A stretch of 64,000 nt of DNA from Peptoclostridium acidaminophilum DSM 3953 (lineage in GTDB: Bacteria; Bacillota; Clostridia; Peptostreptococcales; Peptostreptococcaceae). The stretch lies in the NCBI RefSeq assembly GCF_000597865.1, contig NZ_CP007453.1, positions 682,001 to 746,000 on the forward strand, given 5' to 3'. The notes under the pieces are model-generated. The model worked only from the letters and a program-made list of their open reading frames with translations. It made no database searches and was not told where the DNA came from. Shown here piece by piece: positions 18,192-27,489 of the stretch; the stretch's first letter is position 1; each line of letters starts with the position of its first letter. The position numbers were made by a program, and so were the translations under genes.

Positions 18192-18875
18192 TCACTCCTT
18201 AGCAACAGGCACGTCTTTCACTATCTCGCCGTCCCTGAAACTTATGGCTCTCCTGCAGTAGCGCGCTATCTCCATCTCGTGTGTAACTATTATTATTGTC
18301 TTGCCCTCATCGTTCAGCTTTGTGAACAGCTCCATAATCTCGTCTCCAGACCTCGTATCGAGATTGCCCGTCGGCTCGTCAGCGAGTATTATGGATGGAT
18401 CGTTTGCAAGAGCTCTGGCTATGGCTACCCTCTGCCTCTGACCTCCGGAAAGCTCGCTTGGCACGTGGTCGGCCCTGTCTGAAAGCCCTACCTTTGCAAG
18501 CAGCTCGAGTGCCTTTTGCCTCATTGGCGCCCTCTTTTCACCCGCATAAACCATAGGGAGCTCCACGTTCTTGAGCGCCGATGTCCTGGCAAGCAGATTG
18601 AACGATTGGAACACAAAGCCTATGCTCTTGTTCCTTATGTGCGCAAGCTTGTTTTCCGAAAGCTCGCTTACATCCACGCCGTCGAGCATGTAGCTCCCGG
18701 CGCTTGGCCTGTCGAGGCAGCCTATGATATTCATCAGCGTGGACTTTCCGGAACCCGAAGGTCCCATTATCGCTACGAACTCGCCGTCCTCAATATTAAG
18801 ATTGATGTCCTTTAGCGCATCTACACGTATTTTTTCAGTCTCGTACACCTTGCTTACGCCTTCGAGCTTTATCAT
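18192..18875 (-). CDS. LolD/MacB-type ABC transporter ATPase
   Basis: This is the energising subunit of the exporter, 227 residues. Walker A is GPSGSGKST near residue 38, the ABC signature is LSGGQRQRVAIARAL, Walker B is IILADEPTG, and the switch His lies in IIIVTHEM. The start ATG overlaps the stop of the adaptor gene in an ATGA arrangement. It lies between adaptor and permease in a complete operon, and is the only ATPase of this type in the window. Confidence 0.95.
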   Translation of the reverse strand: MIKLEGVSKVYETEKIRVDALKDINLNIEDGEFVAIMGPSGSGKSTLMNIIGCLDRPSAGSYMLDGVDVSELSENKLAHIRNKSIGFVFQSFNLLARTSALKNVELPMVYAGEKRAPMRQKALELLAKVGLSDRADHVPSELSGGQRQRVAIARALANDPSIILADEPTGNLDTRSGDEIMELFTKLNDEGKTIIIVTHEMEIARYCRRAISFRDGEIVKDVPVAKE

Positions 18876-20116
18876 TTCTGCTCACCCTTTACCATTACCT
18901 TGAGTCCGTCCTTGAACGAATCGTCGGGATTCGCCGCCAGGACATCTCCCGCCTTTAAAAGCGCAGATATCGCTTCGACCTTGAGGTCGCCTTCTATGCC
19001 CAGCTCTATTGGTATTTCCCTTAGCTTTCCGCCTTCGATTTTGTATACATAGTGTTTGCCGTCGCTCTTTAGAAGCAGCGCCTCATAGGGCACTACCAGC
19101 GCATCCTCCTTCTCCCCTGTGACTATGTCCACATCTGCTGAGAATCCAGTCTTGATACCCGATGGCGGGTCTATTATGTCCAGCTTTACAAGCACGCTCT
19201 TTTCAGTCTGGGTTCCTTCAGCCAGCGCGCTCGGAGCGATATATGATATCCTTCCGGCGAGCTTGCTGTCGGGGAAAGCGTCTCCCGTTATTATGGCCTC
19301 CTGGCCGATCCTTACCTTGTGTATTTCAAACTGGCTTACATTTGCGTGTACCTGCAGCTTGTCAAGGTTATGAACTACGAACATGGGCTTTTGAAGCCTC
19401 GCCTCAATCCCTACCTTGCAGTTTGCATACACTACGGTGCCGTCAACAGGACTTTTAAGCACAGCATCGTCATACTGGCTCTGCGCCAGCTCGAGCGCAA
19501 GCCTTTGCTTTTCCACCTGCATCTCCTTTATCTTCCTGGAGCTGCCGCTCTTTTCTTCCTGTATGTCGTTTAGCGATATGTCGTACGAGTTTTTTGCGGA
19601 AGCTAGTCGCTTCTGGGCATCGTCGAGTTCCTTCTTGCTTACTGCACCGTTATCATACAGGCTTGCAGTCTTCTCATAGTCGCTCTTGGCGCTTTCGTAC
19701 TCGATGCGCTTGCTGTCCGCATCCTTCTCAAGCCTGTAAAGCGCCGTGCCTTCCACGCTGTCCTTCAGCTCCCTGTCTGCTATGTCCAGGTCTATCCTGG
19801 CCGAATCGAGCCTCGTCCTTAGCACGTCCGTTTCCAGCGCTGCAAGCATCTGGCCTTTGCTCACCCTCTCTCCCTCTTTCACATATACTGCCTTCACGGC
19901 ATCCTCGAGCTCCGAGTTTATCTCGGCCTCGTCTCCCGATCTTATAGTGCCGCTTATTATCACATCGGAGGTTATCCTGGTCTTATCGACCTGCAGCTTT
20001 TCAACCTCGAGCGCTGCACCCTGAGAATTCATTCTGATTATTGTATATGCTGCTACAGCAGAAATTAAAAGCACTGCTGCTATAATTATGAATTTCTTGC
20101 TTTTGAACCTGCCCAC
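18872..20116 (-). CDS. MacA-type efflux adaptor
   Basis: This is the first gene of the exporter operon, a 414-residue membrane-fusion protein. One N-terminal membrane anchor (about residues 8-28) is followed by the biotinyl-lipoyl-like part, a long coiled coil (about 100-215), the second lipoyl half with KSPVDGTVV, and beta-barrel domains. Translation likely begins at GTG 20116 behind GGAGG. It lacks the lipoprotein Cys of the other adaptor at 1920-3113 and is membrane-anchored instead. Confidence 0.92.
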   Translation of the reverse strand: MGRFKSKKFIIIAAVLLISAVAAYTIIRMNSQGAALEVEKLQVDKTRITSDVIISGTIRSGDEAEINSELEDAVKAVYVKEGERVSKGQMLAALETDVLRTRLDSARIDLDIADRELKDSVEGTALYRLEKDADSKRIEYESAKSDYEKTASLYDNGAVSKKELDDAQKRLASAKNSYDISLNDIQEEKSGSSRKIKEMQVEKQRLALELAQSQYDDAVLKSPVDGTVVYANCKVGIEARLQKPMFVVHNLDKLQVHANVSQFEIHKVRIGQEAIITGDAFPDSKLAGRISYIAPSALAEGTQTEKSVLVKLDIIDPPSGIKTGFSADVDIVTGEKEDALVVPYEALLLKSDGKHYVYKIEGGKLREIPIELGIEGDLKVEAISALLKAGDVLAANPDDSFKDGLKVMVKGEQK

Positions 20117-20259
20117 AAGAGCACCTCCATTTTTTCCATCATAAGAAATCTATACCCTTTTCAAAAAAATCAATTCAAATTCATGGCTTTGCAGGGTCTT
20201 ATTGTGGGTATCTTGAAAATATGATTATTAACATAATTGTAAAAAGGAAGGTGATATTT

Positions 20260-21297
20260 ATGAAAAGATTGATTCTGCTGCTCTGCATGCTTTTGCCGCT
20301 TGTATTTTCGGCCGGCTGTGACAAGGATAATGGCGAAAATGGCTCCAAGCCTCCAGGGCCTCTGACAATCGAAGACTACTATCCGGCAAACGAGAACACC
20401 CACTATGTATACGAAGGCATGGGGAACGAGTATGCCTCATACGATGTGTATGTCGACTATGCCGCTGACGGCAAAATCCAGCAGAGGGTAGACAACGGCG
20501 GCACTGTCATGGCGAATGTCTTGGAGGTTAGGGATGGCAAGCTTACTAGAGTGTTCGCAAGGGGAGAAGCTTACTACAGAGAAAATTTCCTTGATTCCAG
20601 GGAGGGGGCTGAAGACGTCCTTCTTATGGAGCCTCTTGAAAAAGGGACAACCTGGACCCTTTCAGATTCGAGCGTCCGCACAATAACCGGCACAGCTGTG
20701 AAAGTGGATACTCCTTCCGGAAGCTATGAGGCTATAGAAGTTACAACAGAAAACCAATACGACAAAACAATAGCATACTACGCAAAGGATGTAGGCCTTG
20801 TCAAATCAGTGTTTGTATCCGGCGAGACCGAGGTTACCTCGACGCTCGAAAAGATAGAAAAGAATGTCTCTTTCACTCAAAGGATAAGCTTCTACTATCC
20901 TAACATCAATGACAACAAGATTTATTACAGGGAAAAGGACATAAGCTTCAGGACAAACGACGTAACAAGAAAAGCGCTCGAGGATGCCTACAAGGAAACA
21001 GCTCCAGAGGGCACCGGAAAGGTTTTTACTGCAAACACCAAAATAAACAGCCTCTACCTGAACAAGGACGGTATGGTATACATCGATTTGAGCTCTGAAT
21101 TCCTAAGCGAAATGAGCGCCGGGGCCGGGTATGAAAGCATGATGCTCGATAGCATAGCTGCCACGTTCGGGCGCTACTACAACTCTCAAAGGGTCATACT
21201 TACAATCGACGGCAATCTCTACGAATCGGGCCATATTGCCCTGCAAAAGGGAGAGTACCTGGAGGCCAATTATGAGGATGCAATAGAGCTCAAATAG
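20260..21297 (+). CDS. GerMN-domain lipoprotein
   Basis: This is a 345-residue exported lipoprotein: signal with MKRLILLLCMLLPLVF and lipobox Cys in SAGC near residue 20, a middle domain of unknown type, and a C-terminal GerMN domain (about 225-340) with the VYIDLSSEFL and VILTIDG segments. GerMN proteins include GerM, needed for sporulation and germination envelope functions, but many have no assigned role. The ATG at 20260 has AAGGAAGGTGA upstream. It stands alone. Confidence 0.82.
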   Translation: MKRLILLLCMLLPLVFSAGCDKDNGENGSKPPGPLTIEDYYPANENTHYVYEGMGNEYASYDVYVDYAADGKIQQRVDNGGTVMANVLEVRDGKLTRVFARGEAYYRENFLDSREGAEDVLLMEPLEKGTTWTLSDSSVRTITGTAVKVDTPSGSYEAIEVTTENQYDKTIAYYAKDVGLVKSVFVSGETEVTSTLEKIEKNVSFTQRISFYYPNINDNKIYYREKDISFRTNDVTRKALEDAYKETAPEGTGKVFTANTKINSLYLNKDGMVYIDLSSEFLSEMSAGAGYESMMLDSIAATFGRYYNSQRVILTIDGNLYESGHIALQKGEYLEANYEDAIELK

Positions 21298-21421
21298 CTT
21301 GGGCTATACAATAAAATAACCATATGTCAAAGCGCCACAGTCGATTTTCAAGCCAACTGCAGTGCCTCTTGGCGGTATATTATGGACTATTATAGCGTAA
21401 CAGCTGGGAGTGATATTTTAT

Positions 21422-21955
21422 ATGGATAATAAGCGAAAGGTGATTCTCTATATAGCCCAGAGCCTCGACGGCTTCATTGCCGATGAAAATGGCGGCATCG
21501 ACTGGCTTGCTGCAGTCGAGCTCCCCGGTGAGGATTACGGCTACAGCGACTTTATAAATAACGTAGACACGGTAATAATGGGGCGCCGCACGTATGAAAC
21601 CGTGCTCTCCTTCGGAATAGAGTTCCCTCACAAGGATATTGAGTGCTATGTCATGTCAACGACACTGGAGGGCTTTAATCCTGATGTCGAGTTCTTCAAC
21701 GGCGACATAGGCGATCTAATAAGGATGCTCGAGCTTGAGGATGGAAAGGACATATTCATCGACGGAGGCTCGGAAGTTGTACGGGAGCTGCGTGAGAGGG
21801 ATCTTATCGACGAGTACATCATTTCCATAGTGCCAATACTGCTTGGAAAGGGTACGCGGCTTTTCAAGGAGAGCTCTAATCGCAGAAACTTGAGGCTGCT
21901 TGAAAGCAAGGCTTTCGAGTCGGGACTTGTGCAGGTCAGGTATGTGAAGGTTTAG
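21422..21955 (+). CDS. RibD C-terminal/dihydrofolate-reductase-like protein (YyaP-like)
   Basis: This is a 177-residue NADPH-binding-fold protein of the RibD C-terminal family, with the start pattern YIAQSLDGFIADENGGIDWL, the VIMGRRTYE motif and the DIFIDGGSEVVREL segment typical of DHFR-like reductases. ATG 21422 follows GGGAG. It is not linked to riboflavin or folate genes, so the reduced substrate is unknown. Confidence 0.87.
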   Translation: MDNKRKVILYIAQSLDGFIADENGGIDWLAAVELPGEDYGYSDFINNVDTVIMGRRTYETVLSFGIEFPHKDIECYVMSTTLEGFNPDVEFFNGDIGDLIRMLELEDGKDIFIDGGSEVVRELRERDLIDEYIISIVPILLGKGTRLFKESSNRRNLRLLESKAFESGLVQVRYVKV

Positions 21956-22024
21956 AAATGACCTTGATATTTCACTGATTCCCTAGCGTTACATGAAGCA
22001 AATCATGCAGCTCACGAGAATAAT

Positions 22025-22081
22025 AAAAAGGAGCTATAACCGACAGAAGATCTAATTTCTGACGAGTATAGCTCCTTTTTT
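22025..22081. terminator. Terminator between the reductase gene and the ABC operon
   Basis: AAAAAGGAGCTATA (22025-22038) pairs with TATAGCTCCTTTTT (22067-22080) over 14 positions. A and T runs on both sides suggest that it works for both converging transcripts. Confidence 0.8.
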
Positions 22082-22105
22082 ATCCACTATTTTTTCAATC
22101 GACTA

Positions 22106-23125
22106 TTAGTTGACTGGCAATAGTATAGCATTGCTAGTATCTATCGATACTGAGACCATGTTCCCAATGCGATATGAGCTTGGGCTCTGAATGAATGTAT
22201 TCAATCTAATCCCAGTTAGAGCATGTTCAAGAACGACGCTGTAGGTTTCCCCCTGGTAGCTGAGCTCGGCTATTTTGAAATTCTTGTTTTCGCCAGAAAC
22301 TATGTGGACCATCGAAGGACGAAGCATGGCTTGGTAAGCGCCGTTTGGCTTGTCGGCAGCAAACTCGGCAATTTCGCTTTTGAAAACGCAATTTCCAACT
22401 ACTCCATCCAGGTATGCGGCCTCCCCGAAATATTCGGCCACCTGGCGGTTTTCAGGCGAATTGAACATGTTTTCAGGGGTGTCGTACTGCAGCACCCTCC
22501 CGTCCATCATGAGGGCTATTTTATTGGACATTGTCAAAGCCTCGTGCCGATCGTGGGTAACTAGCACTGTTGTTATTTTAAATTCCCTGTGAAGCTTAAG
22601 CACGAGGCTGCGCATATCCTTGCGCAGATTGACATCGAGACTTGAGAAAGGCTCATCCAGAAGGAGTACGTTCGGCCTGGCCGCCAGGGCTCTTGCCAGC
22701 GCAACCCTCTGGATCTGCCCTCCCGACATTTCGTGTGGCATACGCTTTTCGAAGCCTTCAAGCTGAACCTTTGTCAGAAGCTCCGATGCCGCTCTTGAAT
22801 ATTCACGCTTTGACACGCCGCGCATTTTCATGGGAAAGCTTATGTTTTCCGCTGCATTCATATGCGGAAAAAGGCGAAAATCCTGAAAAACTATTACAGT
22901 TCCGCGCTTGTGAGCTGGCAGCCTGTCAGCGCATTTTCCACCAAGCACGACAGAGCCGCCTGATTGGGGAATTATTCCTGCTATTGTCTTAAGCAGCGTA
23001 CTTTTCCCGCAGCCGGAAGCCCCGAGAAGAGAAACAAAGTCGCCCTCCTGCACTGTAAGGTTTATTGATTTTAATATTTTATTGCCGGATAATTCAACTG
23101 AGATGTCTTGCAATGAAAGCTCCAA
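22106..23125 (-). CDS. ABC importer ATPase (YnjD/PotA-like) with C-terminal TOBE-type extension
   Basis: This is the ATPase of the importer encoded upstream, 339 residues. Walker A is GASGCGKST, the signature is MSGGQIQRVALARAL and Walker B is VLLLDEPFSSLD. About 100 extra residues at the C-terminus (from roughly 240) resemble the TOBE regulatory domain of Fe3+/spermidine importers. I take the TTG at 23125, which has GAGGAGGGG seven bases ahead; a frame open to 23167 has no such site and would overlap the permease gene. It is last in a four-gene transport set. Confidence 0.92.
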   Translation of the reverse strand: MELSLQDISVELSGNKILKSINLTVQEGDFVSLLGASGCGKSTLLKTIAGIIPQSGGSVVLGGKCADRLPAHKRGTVIVFQDFRLFPHMNAAENISFPMKMRGVSKREYSRAASELLTKVQLEGFEKRMPHEMSGGQIQRVALARALAARPNVLLLDEPFSSLDVNLRKDMRSLVLKLHREFKITTVLVTHDRHEALTMSNKIALMMDGRVLQYDTPENMFNSPENRQVAEYFGEAAYLDGVVGNCVFKSEIAEFAADKPNGAYQAMLRPSMVHIVSGENKNFKIAELSYQGETYSVVLEHALTGIRLNTFIQSPSSYRIGNMVSVSIDTSNAILLPVN

Positions 23126-23138
23126 TAGTTCCCCTCCT

Positions 23139-23945
23139 CTACTCCGTTTTCTCATGCCAGAAGGCAAATTTCTTGATGCCAGCTTCTATGGCAACAAAAA
23201 CAAAAAGCGTGGACAGCACAAACACCAGCGAATACGCGGAGGATATGGTGCGGTCTCCACCCTGAATAAACGGGACCATCATGACAGCAAACGTCTTGAC
23301 ACTCCCTCCCCCAATCATCAGCGTCAGAAAATACTGGCTGAACGATATTATGTAGGCCATGCTTATTGAAGACATTATTCCCGGCAAAAGCAGAGGAAGC
23401 ATCACATGCCAGAATGTCTTAATCGGCGGAACGCCAAGCACATGGGATTGCATTTCTAGTGACACCCCGACAGCGCGGGTCAGGTCCAGCATAATGTTTA
23501 TGGTATAGGGAAGTGCGTATATGATGTGTACAAGCATCACCCCCAGCACTGTGTCAGAAAGACCAATGCGTATGAATACGACATGTATTCCCATTGCAAA
23601 AGCAGTTCCAGGAACGATTACAGGCAGTATGCTGGCAAACGATATAAGTCCCTTGCCTTTAAAATCATATAGTGCAATAGCTCGAGCACTCATAGTTCCA
23701 ATGACTGCGGCGGCTAAGGCCACTCCAAGAGAAAGCGCCATGCTTGATATCAGCACGGAAATCACTTTCGAATGGGATCCGAAAAGCTCGTCAACAGAGC
23801 GCAGCGAAAAACCCTCCGGGACGAGTCCGGGCCATGCCCATCTGCTTGAAAAACTCCACACAAGCAGCACCAGAAGAGGCACCACAATTGATAGAATGGA
23901 TGTATAAATAATTATTCCGTGCAAAAAGTGTCTATTTCGTTTCAT
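23139..23945 (-). CDS. ABC importer permease 2 (YnjC-like half)
   Basis: This is a 268-residue binding-protein-dependent permease with six hydrophobic helices and the cytoplasmic EAA-type loop near QSHVLGVPPIKTFWHVMLPLLLPG. It overlaps the end of permease 1, and the ATG at 23945 or 23951 would be reached by coupled translation. With permease 1 it forms the channel. The two together correspond to the two halves of YnjC, which is a single fused protein in enterobacteria. Confidence 0.88.
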   Translation of the reverse strand: MKRNRHFLHGIIIYTSILSIVVPLLVLLVWSFSSRWAWPGLVPEGFSLRSVDELFGSHSKVISVLISSMALSLGVALAAAVIGTMSARAIALYDFKGKGLISFASILPVIVPGTAFAMGIHVVFIRIGLSDTVLGVMLVHIIYALPYTINIMLDLTRAVGVSLEMQSHVLGVPPIKTFWHVMLPLLLPGIMSSISMAYIISFSQYFLTLMIGGGSVKTFAVMMVPFIQGGDRTISSAYSLVFVLSTLFVFVAIEAGIKKFAFWHEKTE

Positions 23946-24861
23946 CAGCATCGCCGCCAATCTGATTGAAGTCTTTTTTCAGCAGCCAGTAATACACTGC
24001 CGACATAACAAGCGTCAGCATAAGCATTATGCTGTTCATTGCCATTGCGTAGGGTCGGTGGCGGAGGTCCGGATTGACGTATTCCACATAGGCCTGCACA
24101 GGCAGCGCCTTTGGCAGTGTGGCCCCAAGCAGAAATGGCAACTCGTATGCGCCAAATGAGAATGCGAAAATAATTAGAAATGCTTTTTTTACGGCAGGCA
24201 TGCTGAGCGGCAGCGTAATATGGAAGAACGTCTTTAATTTGCATACTCCGAGGTTTTCAGAAGCCTCACCCAGTGTCGTGCTGACACTTGCCATAAGCGT
24301 CAGCGTGAAATAGGCCACAAAAGGGATCTCCTTCCACAGGTATGCGATTATTATCCCTACGTTTTTTTGATCGTAGAGCAGCTGAGGGAAATTTCCCTGC
24401 GAGCTCAGCAAGCCCAGAGCATAGAGTATGCGCGCCAGCAAACCGTTTTGAGACAAGAAGGTTACTGCAAACAGCGCCACGACCATGTGGGGTATTAGTA
24501 TGGGCAGCTTTATGAGCTGAAGCCTCCAGCCGCGTATGCTTCCTGTGTACACAAGGGCTGCGCAAACCAGCACACCAAATACAGTTGCCAGCACTGATGA
24601 AACCAAAGCTATCGAAAGGCTTGTTCTCACAGAATCGAGCAATATAGGATTTTGAAAAATCTCCTCATAATATCTTATCGTAAATTCCGAAAGCCCAAGG
24701 GCGGGAATATAGCCGAAGCTTTGCAATAGGGCATTTCCAATTCCAAGCAAAAAAAGAACGCCAAGCAGAATGAATGGCAACAAAAGCGCATAGGGCGCTA
24801 AGCTTTTCCTTGTACTCCTGCTGCTTAGCGCGCCGCACACCCTCTCATGCAAACGTCCCAT
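23932..24861 (-). CDS. ABC importer permease 1 (YnjC-like half)
   Basis: This is a 309-residue importer permease with about six helices and the EAA loop with ASENLGVCKLKTFFHITLPLSMPA. The ATG at 24861 shares its A with the TAA stop of the binding-protein gene (TAATG), so translation is coupled; a longer frame to 24888 would lie inside that gene. It belongs to the YnjBCD-like system. Confidence 0.88.
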   Translation of the reverse strand: MGRLHERVCGALSSRSTRKSLAPYALLLPFILLGVLFLLGIGNALLQSFGYIPALGLSEFTIRYYEEIFQNPILLDSVRTSLSIALVSSVLATVFGVLVCAALVYTGSIRGWRLQLIKLPILIPHMVVALFAVTFLSQNGLLARILYALGLLSSQGNFPQLLYDQKNVGIIIAYLWKEIPFVAYFTLTLMASVSTTLGEASENLGVCKLKTFFHITLPLSMPAVKKAFLIIFAFSFGAYELPFLLGATLPKALPVQAYVEYVNPDLRHRPYAMAMNSIMLMLTLVMSAVYYWLLKKDFNQIGGDADETK

Positions 24862-26090
24862 TACTTGCCTACAACCTCTTGAGCCCATATTTCTTCGATT
24901 ATTGGAACAAGCTTGGCAGGCATTTCAGGAAGTCTCTTTGAAAGCAGCTTATCCTGAGGTATTGTTCCCTTGCCTATGTCAACACTGTCAAACATGGCCT
25001 TTTCATCATCCGACAGCCTGCCGTATTCCACTACGGGCAGCGCCTTGAGCACAGAAAATTGGCTTGCCTGAAGCTCAGCCGACATTATTTCGTTTATAGC
25101 AACCATTGCAGCAGCCTTATTTGGCGAATTTGCCGCTATTGCCATATAGTTTGTGTTTCCTATAGTCCCTTTTTCAAACTGGAAGGCACGGGCCGTTTCC
25201 GGGTAAATGCCGTCTTCAATCGAAAGCGCAACAGAGTATGGGCTGTAGCTCATGCTCATTGCAAGCTCACCGTCAGCGAACATGTTGTCCAGCTCAGTCG
25301 ACGCAGCAGGGAAGGTCCTACCCTCGTTCCACAAATACGGATTCAGCTCTCTCAAATAAGCAAGCGCAGGCTCTATGGCTGCTTTGACAATAGCCTTGTC
25401 GGGCTCCATATCCATGAACTGCTCATACCCCACTATGTCGTATATTACGTTTCTAACAAAGGCGCTGCCGGTGAAGTCTGGAAGCGCAGGGTATGTCACC
25501 TTGCCCTTGTACTTTTTTACATACTCCATAAGCTCCACTGTATTCTTAGGCGCTTCAGGAGTTACTGCGCTGTCGTTTATCATTACTATCTGCGCCTTGC
25601 CGTAAGGGGCCTCATAACCTTCTATAGGGTATCCGAAATCCTTTTGGATTTCCTCTGAATCAGCATCTATATTTTTCTTAAAATTAGGCAGCTTGTCAGC
25701 GAATGGTCCGAAAAGCAAACCATTTTCCTTGGCAGAATAGAAGTTTTCTCCGTTTATCCATATCATGTCAATCGAGCCATTTTCCTCACCCGCCTGCTTT
25801 TCGCCAGAGAGCTTTGCCAGAATCTGGTCTATGTCCATAGGAATGCGTTCAAGAGTTATATCGTACTTTTCTTTCAGGGCAGGCGCCACTACGGTATCAA
25901 GCCACTTGTTTCTCTGCTCGTCTCCACCCCAGCCGTAGAATCTAACTGTGGAACCTTTTGCCTGTTCCACTATCGTTTCAAAATCGGCGCTGGCGTCAAA
26001 TTCTGCGCCCGGCTTTACTTTGGTACATCCTGTAAATGTCATCAACACAAGCATTGTGCTCAGCAGCAACGCGATTATTCTTCTGCTCAT
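24861..26090 (-). CDS. YnjB-like ABC substrate-binding lipoprotein
   Basis: This is a 409-residue extracellular binding protein. The signal ends in a lipobox Cys in FTGC near residue 22. The mature part shows the YnjB (COG4134) pattern: VRFYGWGGDEQRNKWLD, then TLERIPMD and IDMIWINGENF. YnjB proteins are distantly related to thiamine and iron binding proteins, and their ligand is not established. It follows a nucleoside hydrolase gene in the same transcript, which hints at a nucleoside-like or thiamine-like ligand; that is inference. Confidence 0.88.
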   Translation of the reverse strand: MSRRIIALLLSTMLVLMTFTGCTKVKPGAEFDASADFETIVEQAKGSTVRFYGWGGDEQRNKWLDTVVAPALKEKYDITLERIPMDIDQILAKLSGEKQAGEENGSIDMIWINGENFYSAKENGLLFGPFADKLPNFKKNIDADSEEIQKDFGYPIEGYEAPYGKAQIVMINDSAVTPEAPKNTVELMEYVKKYKGKVTYPALPDFTGSAFVRNVIYDIVGYEQFMDMEPDKAIVKAAIEPALAYLRELNPYLWNEGRTFPAASTELDNMFADGELAMSMSYSPYSVALSIEDGIYPETARAFQFEKGTIGNTNYMAIAANSPNKAAAMVAINEIMSAELQASQFSVLKALPVVEYGRLSDDEKAMFDSVDIGKGTIPQDKLLSKRLPEMPAKLVPIIEEIWAQEVVGK

Positions 26091-26171
26091 ATGTACTTCA
26101 CTCCCTGTTCTTAATATAGTATACTGTTTGGATTAGAAATGTTTGCAGAGTCCTGAGTGGTGCCTGTATAG

Positions 26172-27047
26172 CTATGCTCCGCTGCCCATTGCAACATTTA
26201 AGTAGGCTGAATATACAGACTCCTCAAACATATCGGGCTCCTTTATTTTAGGCAGCTTAACGCTTATAGCCTTCCCGCCGCCAATGAGAAACCCATTTTC
26301 AAGGGATTCAACCGTAGGTGAGATTATAGTCTCGTTTTCCTCAAAAAGCCTCCTGTCCATCAGATAGGCAGCTGCCACAACATCCCAGTTGAAAAATCCG
26401 TCAAGCTCGAAGTGGTCTGCCATATAGTCATACCAGTAGGCTGTCTTTTCATATATGTATCGTGCTGCAGGAATTTCAGACTGCTTGAGGCGGCGGTTGT
26501 AGCCTGCGCGCGCGAAATATGCTGCAAGGCAGTTGTTTCCCGTTGCGACTGCTAAATTCCTGGCATTAGTCAGCACGCAGAAGGCGGCCTGCGGATCGCA
26601 TGCAAAATTCAGCTCACCCATAGATCTGCCATTTATCAAAAGAGGCTCCGTCAAGCCTCCCATAAGGACAATCTCACTAATCTTCTCAAAAAATGAGTTA
26701 TCCTTGAGATAGGCGCAATGCAGGTTTGTCAGCGAGCCCGTGGCCAGAATTGAAATATCCCCCGGATTTTTGTTTACGGCATCAATGAGAAACTCGACTG
26801 CCTCGCTTTGGGTTTCATTTGCATTGGCGCAGCCTTTCAGCACAGGTATGTCTGAGCGCCCTATCTCAGCAAGCATTGTATTTGTGTTGGAAAACACAGT
26901 CTCGATATCGCTATTGCCGTATGTACTTGTAATACCAATCAAATCTGTGCTCTCGTCACCCAACAGGTATAGCAAGGCAAGACCGTCATCGACATCGCAG
27001 GCTTTTACTCCAAAAGTGTTGTCGCAGTCAAAAATGATTTTCTTCAA
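26172..27047 (-). CDS. Nucleoside hydrolase (IunH/RihA superfamily), variant active site
   Basis: This enzyme splits an N-ribosyl bond of a nucleoside or analogue to base and ribose, 291 residues. The calcium-binding N-terminus is unusual: DCDN is followed by about seven residues and then DVDDGLAL, whereas the classic form is DTDPGxDD without the insertion. The later markers GELNFACDPQAA and FFNWDVVAAA match the family. It starts at TTG 27047 with GGAGG nine bases upstream, behind a near-perfect promoter, and leads the YnjBCD-like operon. Substrate unknown. Confidence 0.87.
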   Translation of the reverse strand: MKKIIFDCDNTFGVKACDVDDGLALLYLLGDESTDLIGITSTYGNSDIETVFSNTNTMLAEIGRSDIPVLKGCANANETQSEAVEFLIDAVNKNPGDISILATGSLTNLHCAYLKDNSFFEKISEIVLMGGLTEPLLINGRSMGELNFACDPQAAFCVLTNARNLAVATGNNCLAAYFARAGYNRRLKQSEIPAARYIYEKTAYWYDYMADHFELDGFFNWDVVAAAYLMDRRLFEENETIISPTVESLENGFLIGGGKAISVKLPKIKEPDMFEESVYSAYLNVAMGSGA

Positions 27048-27140
27048 TTTCAGATCCCTCCAATCCGCGTTATCAGCTAGCTATTACACATTAGATTCAA
27101 TTAATATAATCAACATGCACCTGCCAGATTTGCTGAAATC

Positions 27141-27169
27141 ATTATATATCAGGCATTTTGAAATATCAA
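27141..27169 (-). promoter_or_regulatory. Strong sigma-A promoter of the nucleoside hydrolase/ABC operon
   Basis: On the minus strand TTGATA (27169-27164) and TATAAT (27146-27141) are exactly 17 bases apart, about 95 bases before the nucleoside hydrolase start. AATCGATT-type symmetry lies just upstream and could bind a regulator. The rest of the 441-base gap (27048-27489) holds only this promoter and the terminator at 27384-27422. Confidence 0.65.
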
Positions 27170-27383
27170 TCGATTTGATTTTTCTATAATTTGTTAAATG
27201 GGGAGTGGAAAATCAATAAATTCGTATAAATGCTGGTAAATGCTGCAAAAGAAGCGGTATACAAGCAGTTTTGCCTTTTATGCATGCTTAGTTACTCTCC
27301 GATTCATATAGATATATTTTATAGAAGCCTGCTTTTCTATTTAATTTTTTAATGGTACACTAGCCATTGTTTATTGCTTAAAT

Positions 27384-27422
27384 GATTAAGAGACAGGAAT
27401 TATAAATTCCTGCCTCTTAATC
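27384..27422 (-). terminator. Terminator of the aspartate/oxaloacetate decarboxylase operon
   Basis: The arms 27384-27401 and 27405-27422 pair over 18 positions with one mismatch around ATA. It lies about 70 bases after the oadB stop on the minus strand. Confidence 0.7.
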
Positions 27423-27489
27423 CAATTCATTAATTTTTTATGCATGTTAAAATAAAGGGTATGGAAACTGCCAGCAAAATCCTGGCTTC

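Noticed and set aside
20221-20259. Longer N-terminus for the GerMN lipoprotein
   Set aside because: The extension has no ribosome site and would place extra residues before a normal lipoprotein signal; the ATG at 20260 has a good site.
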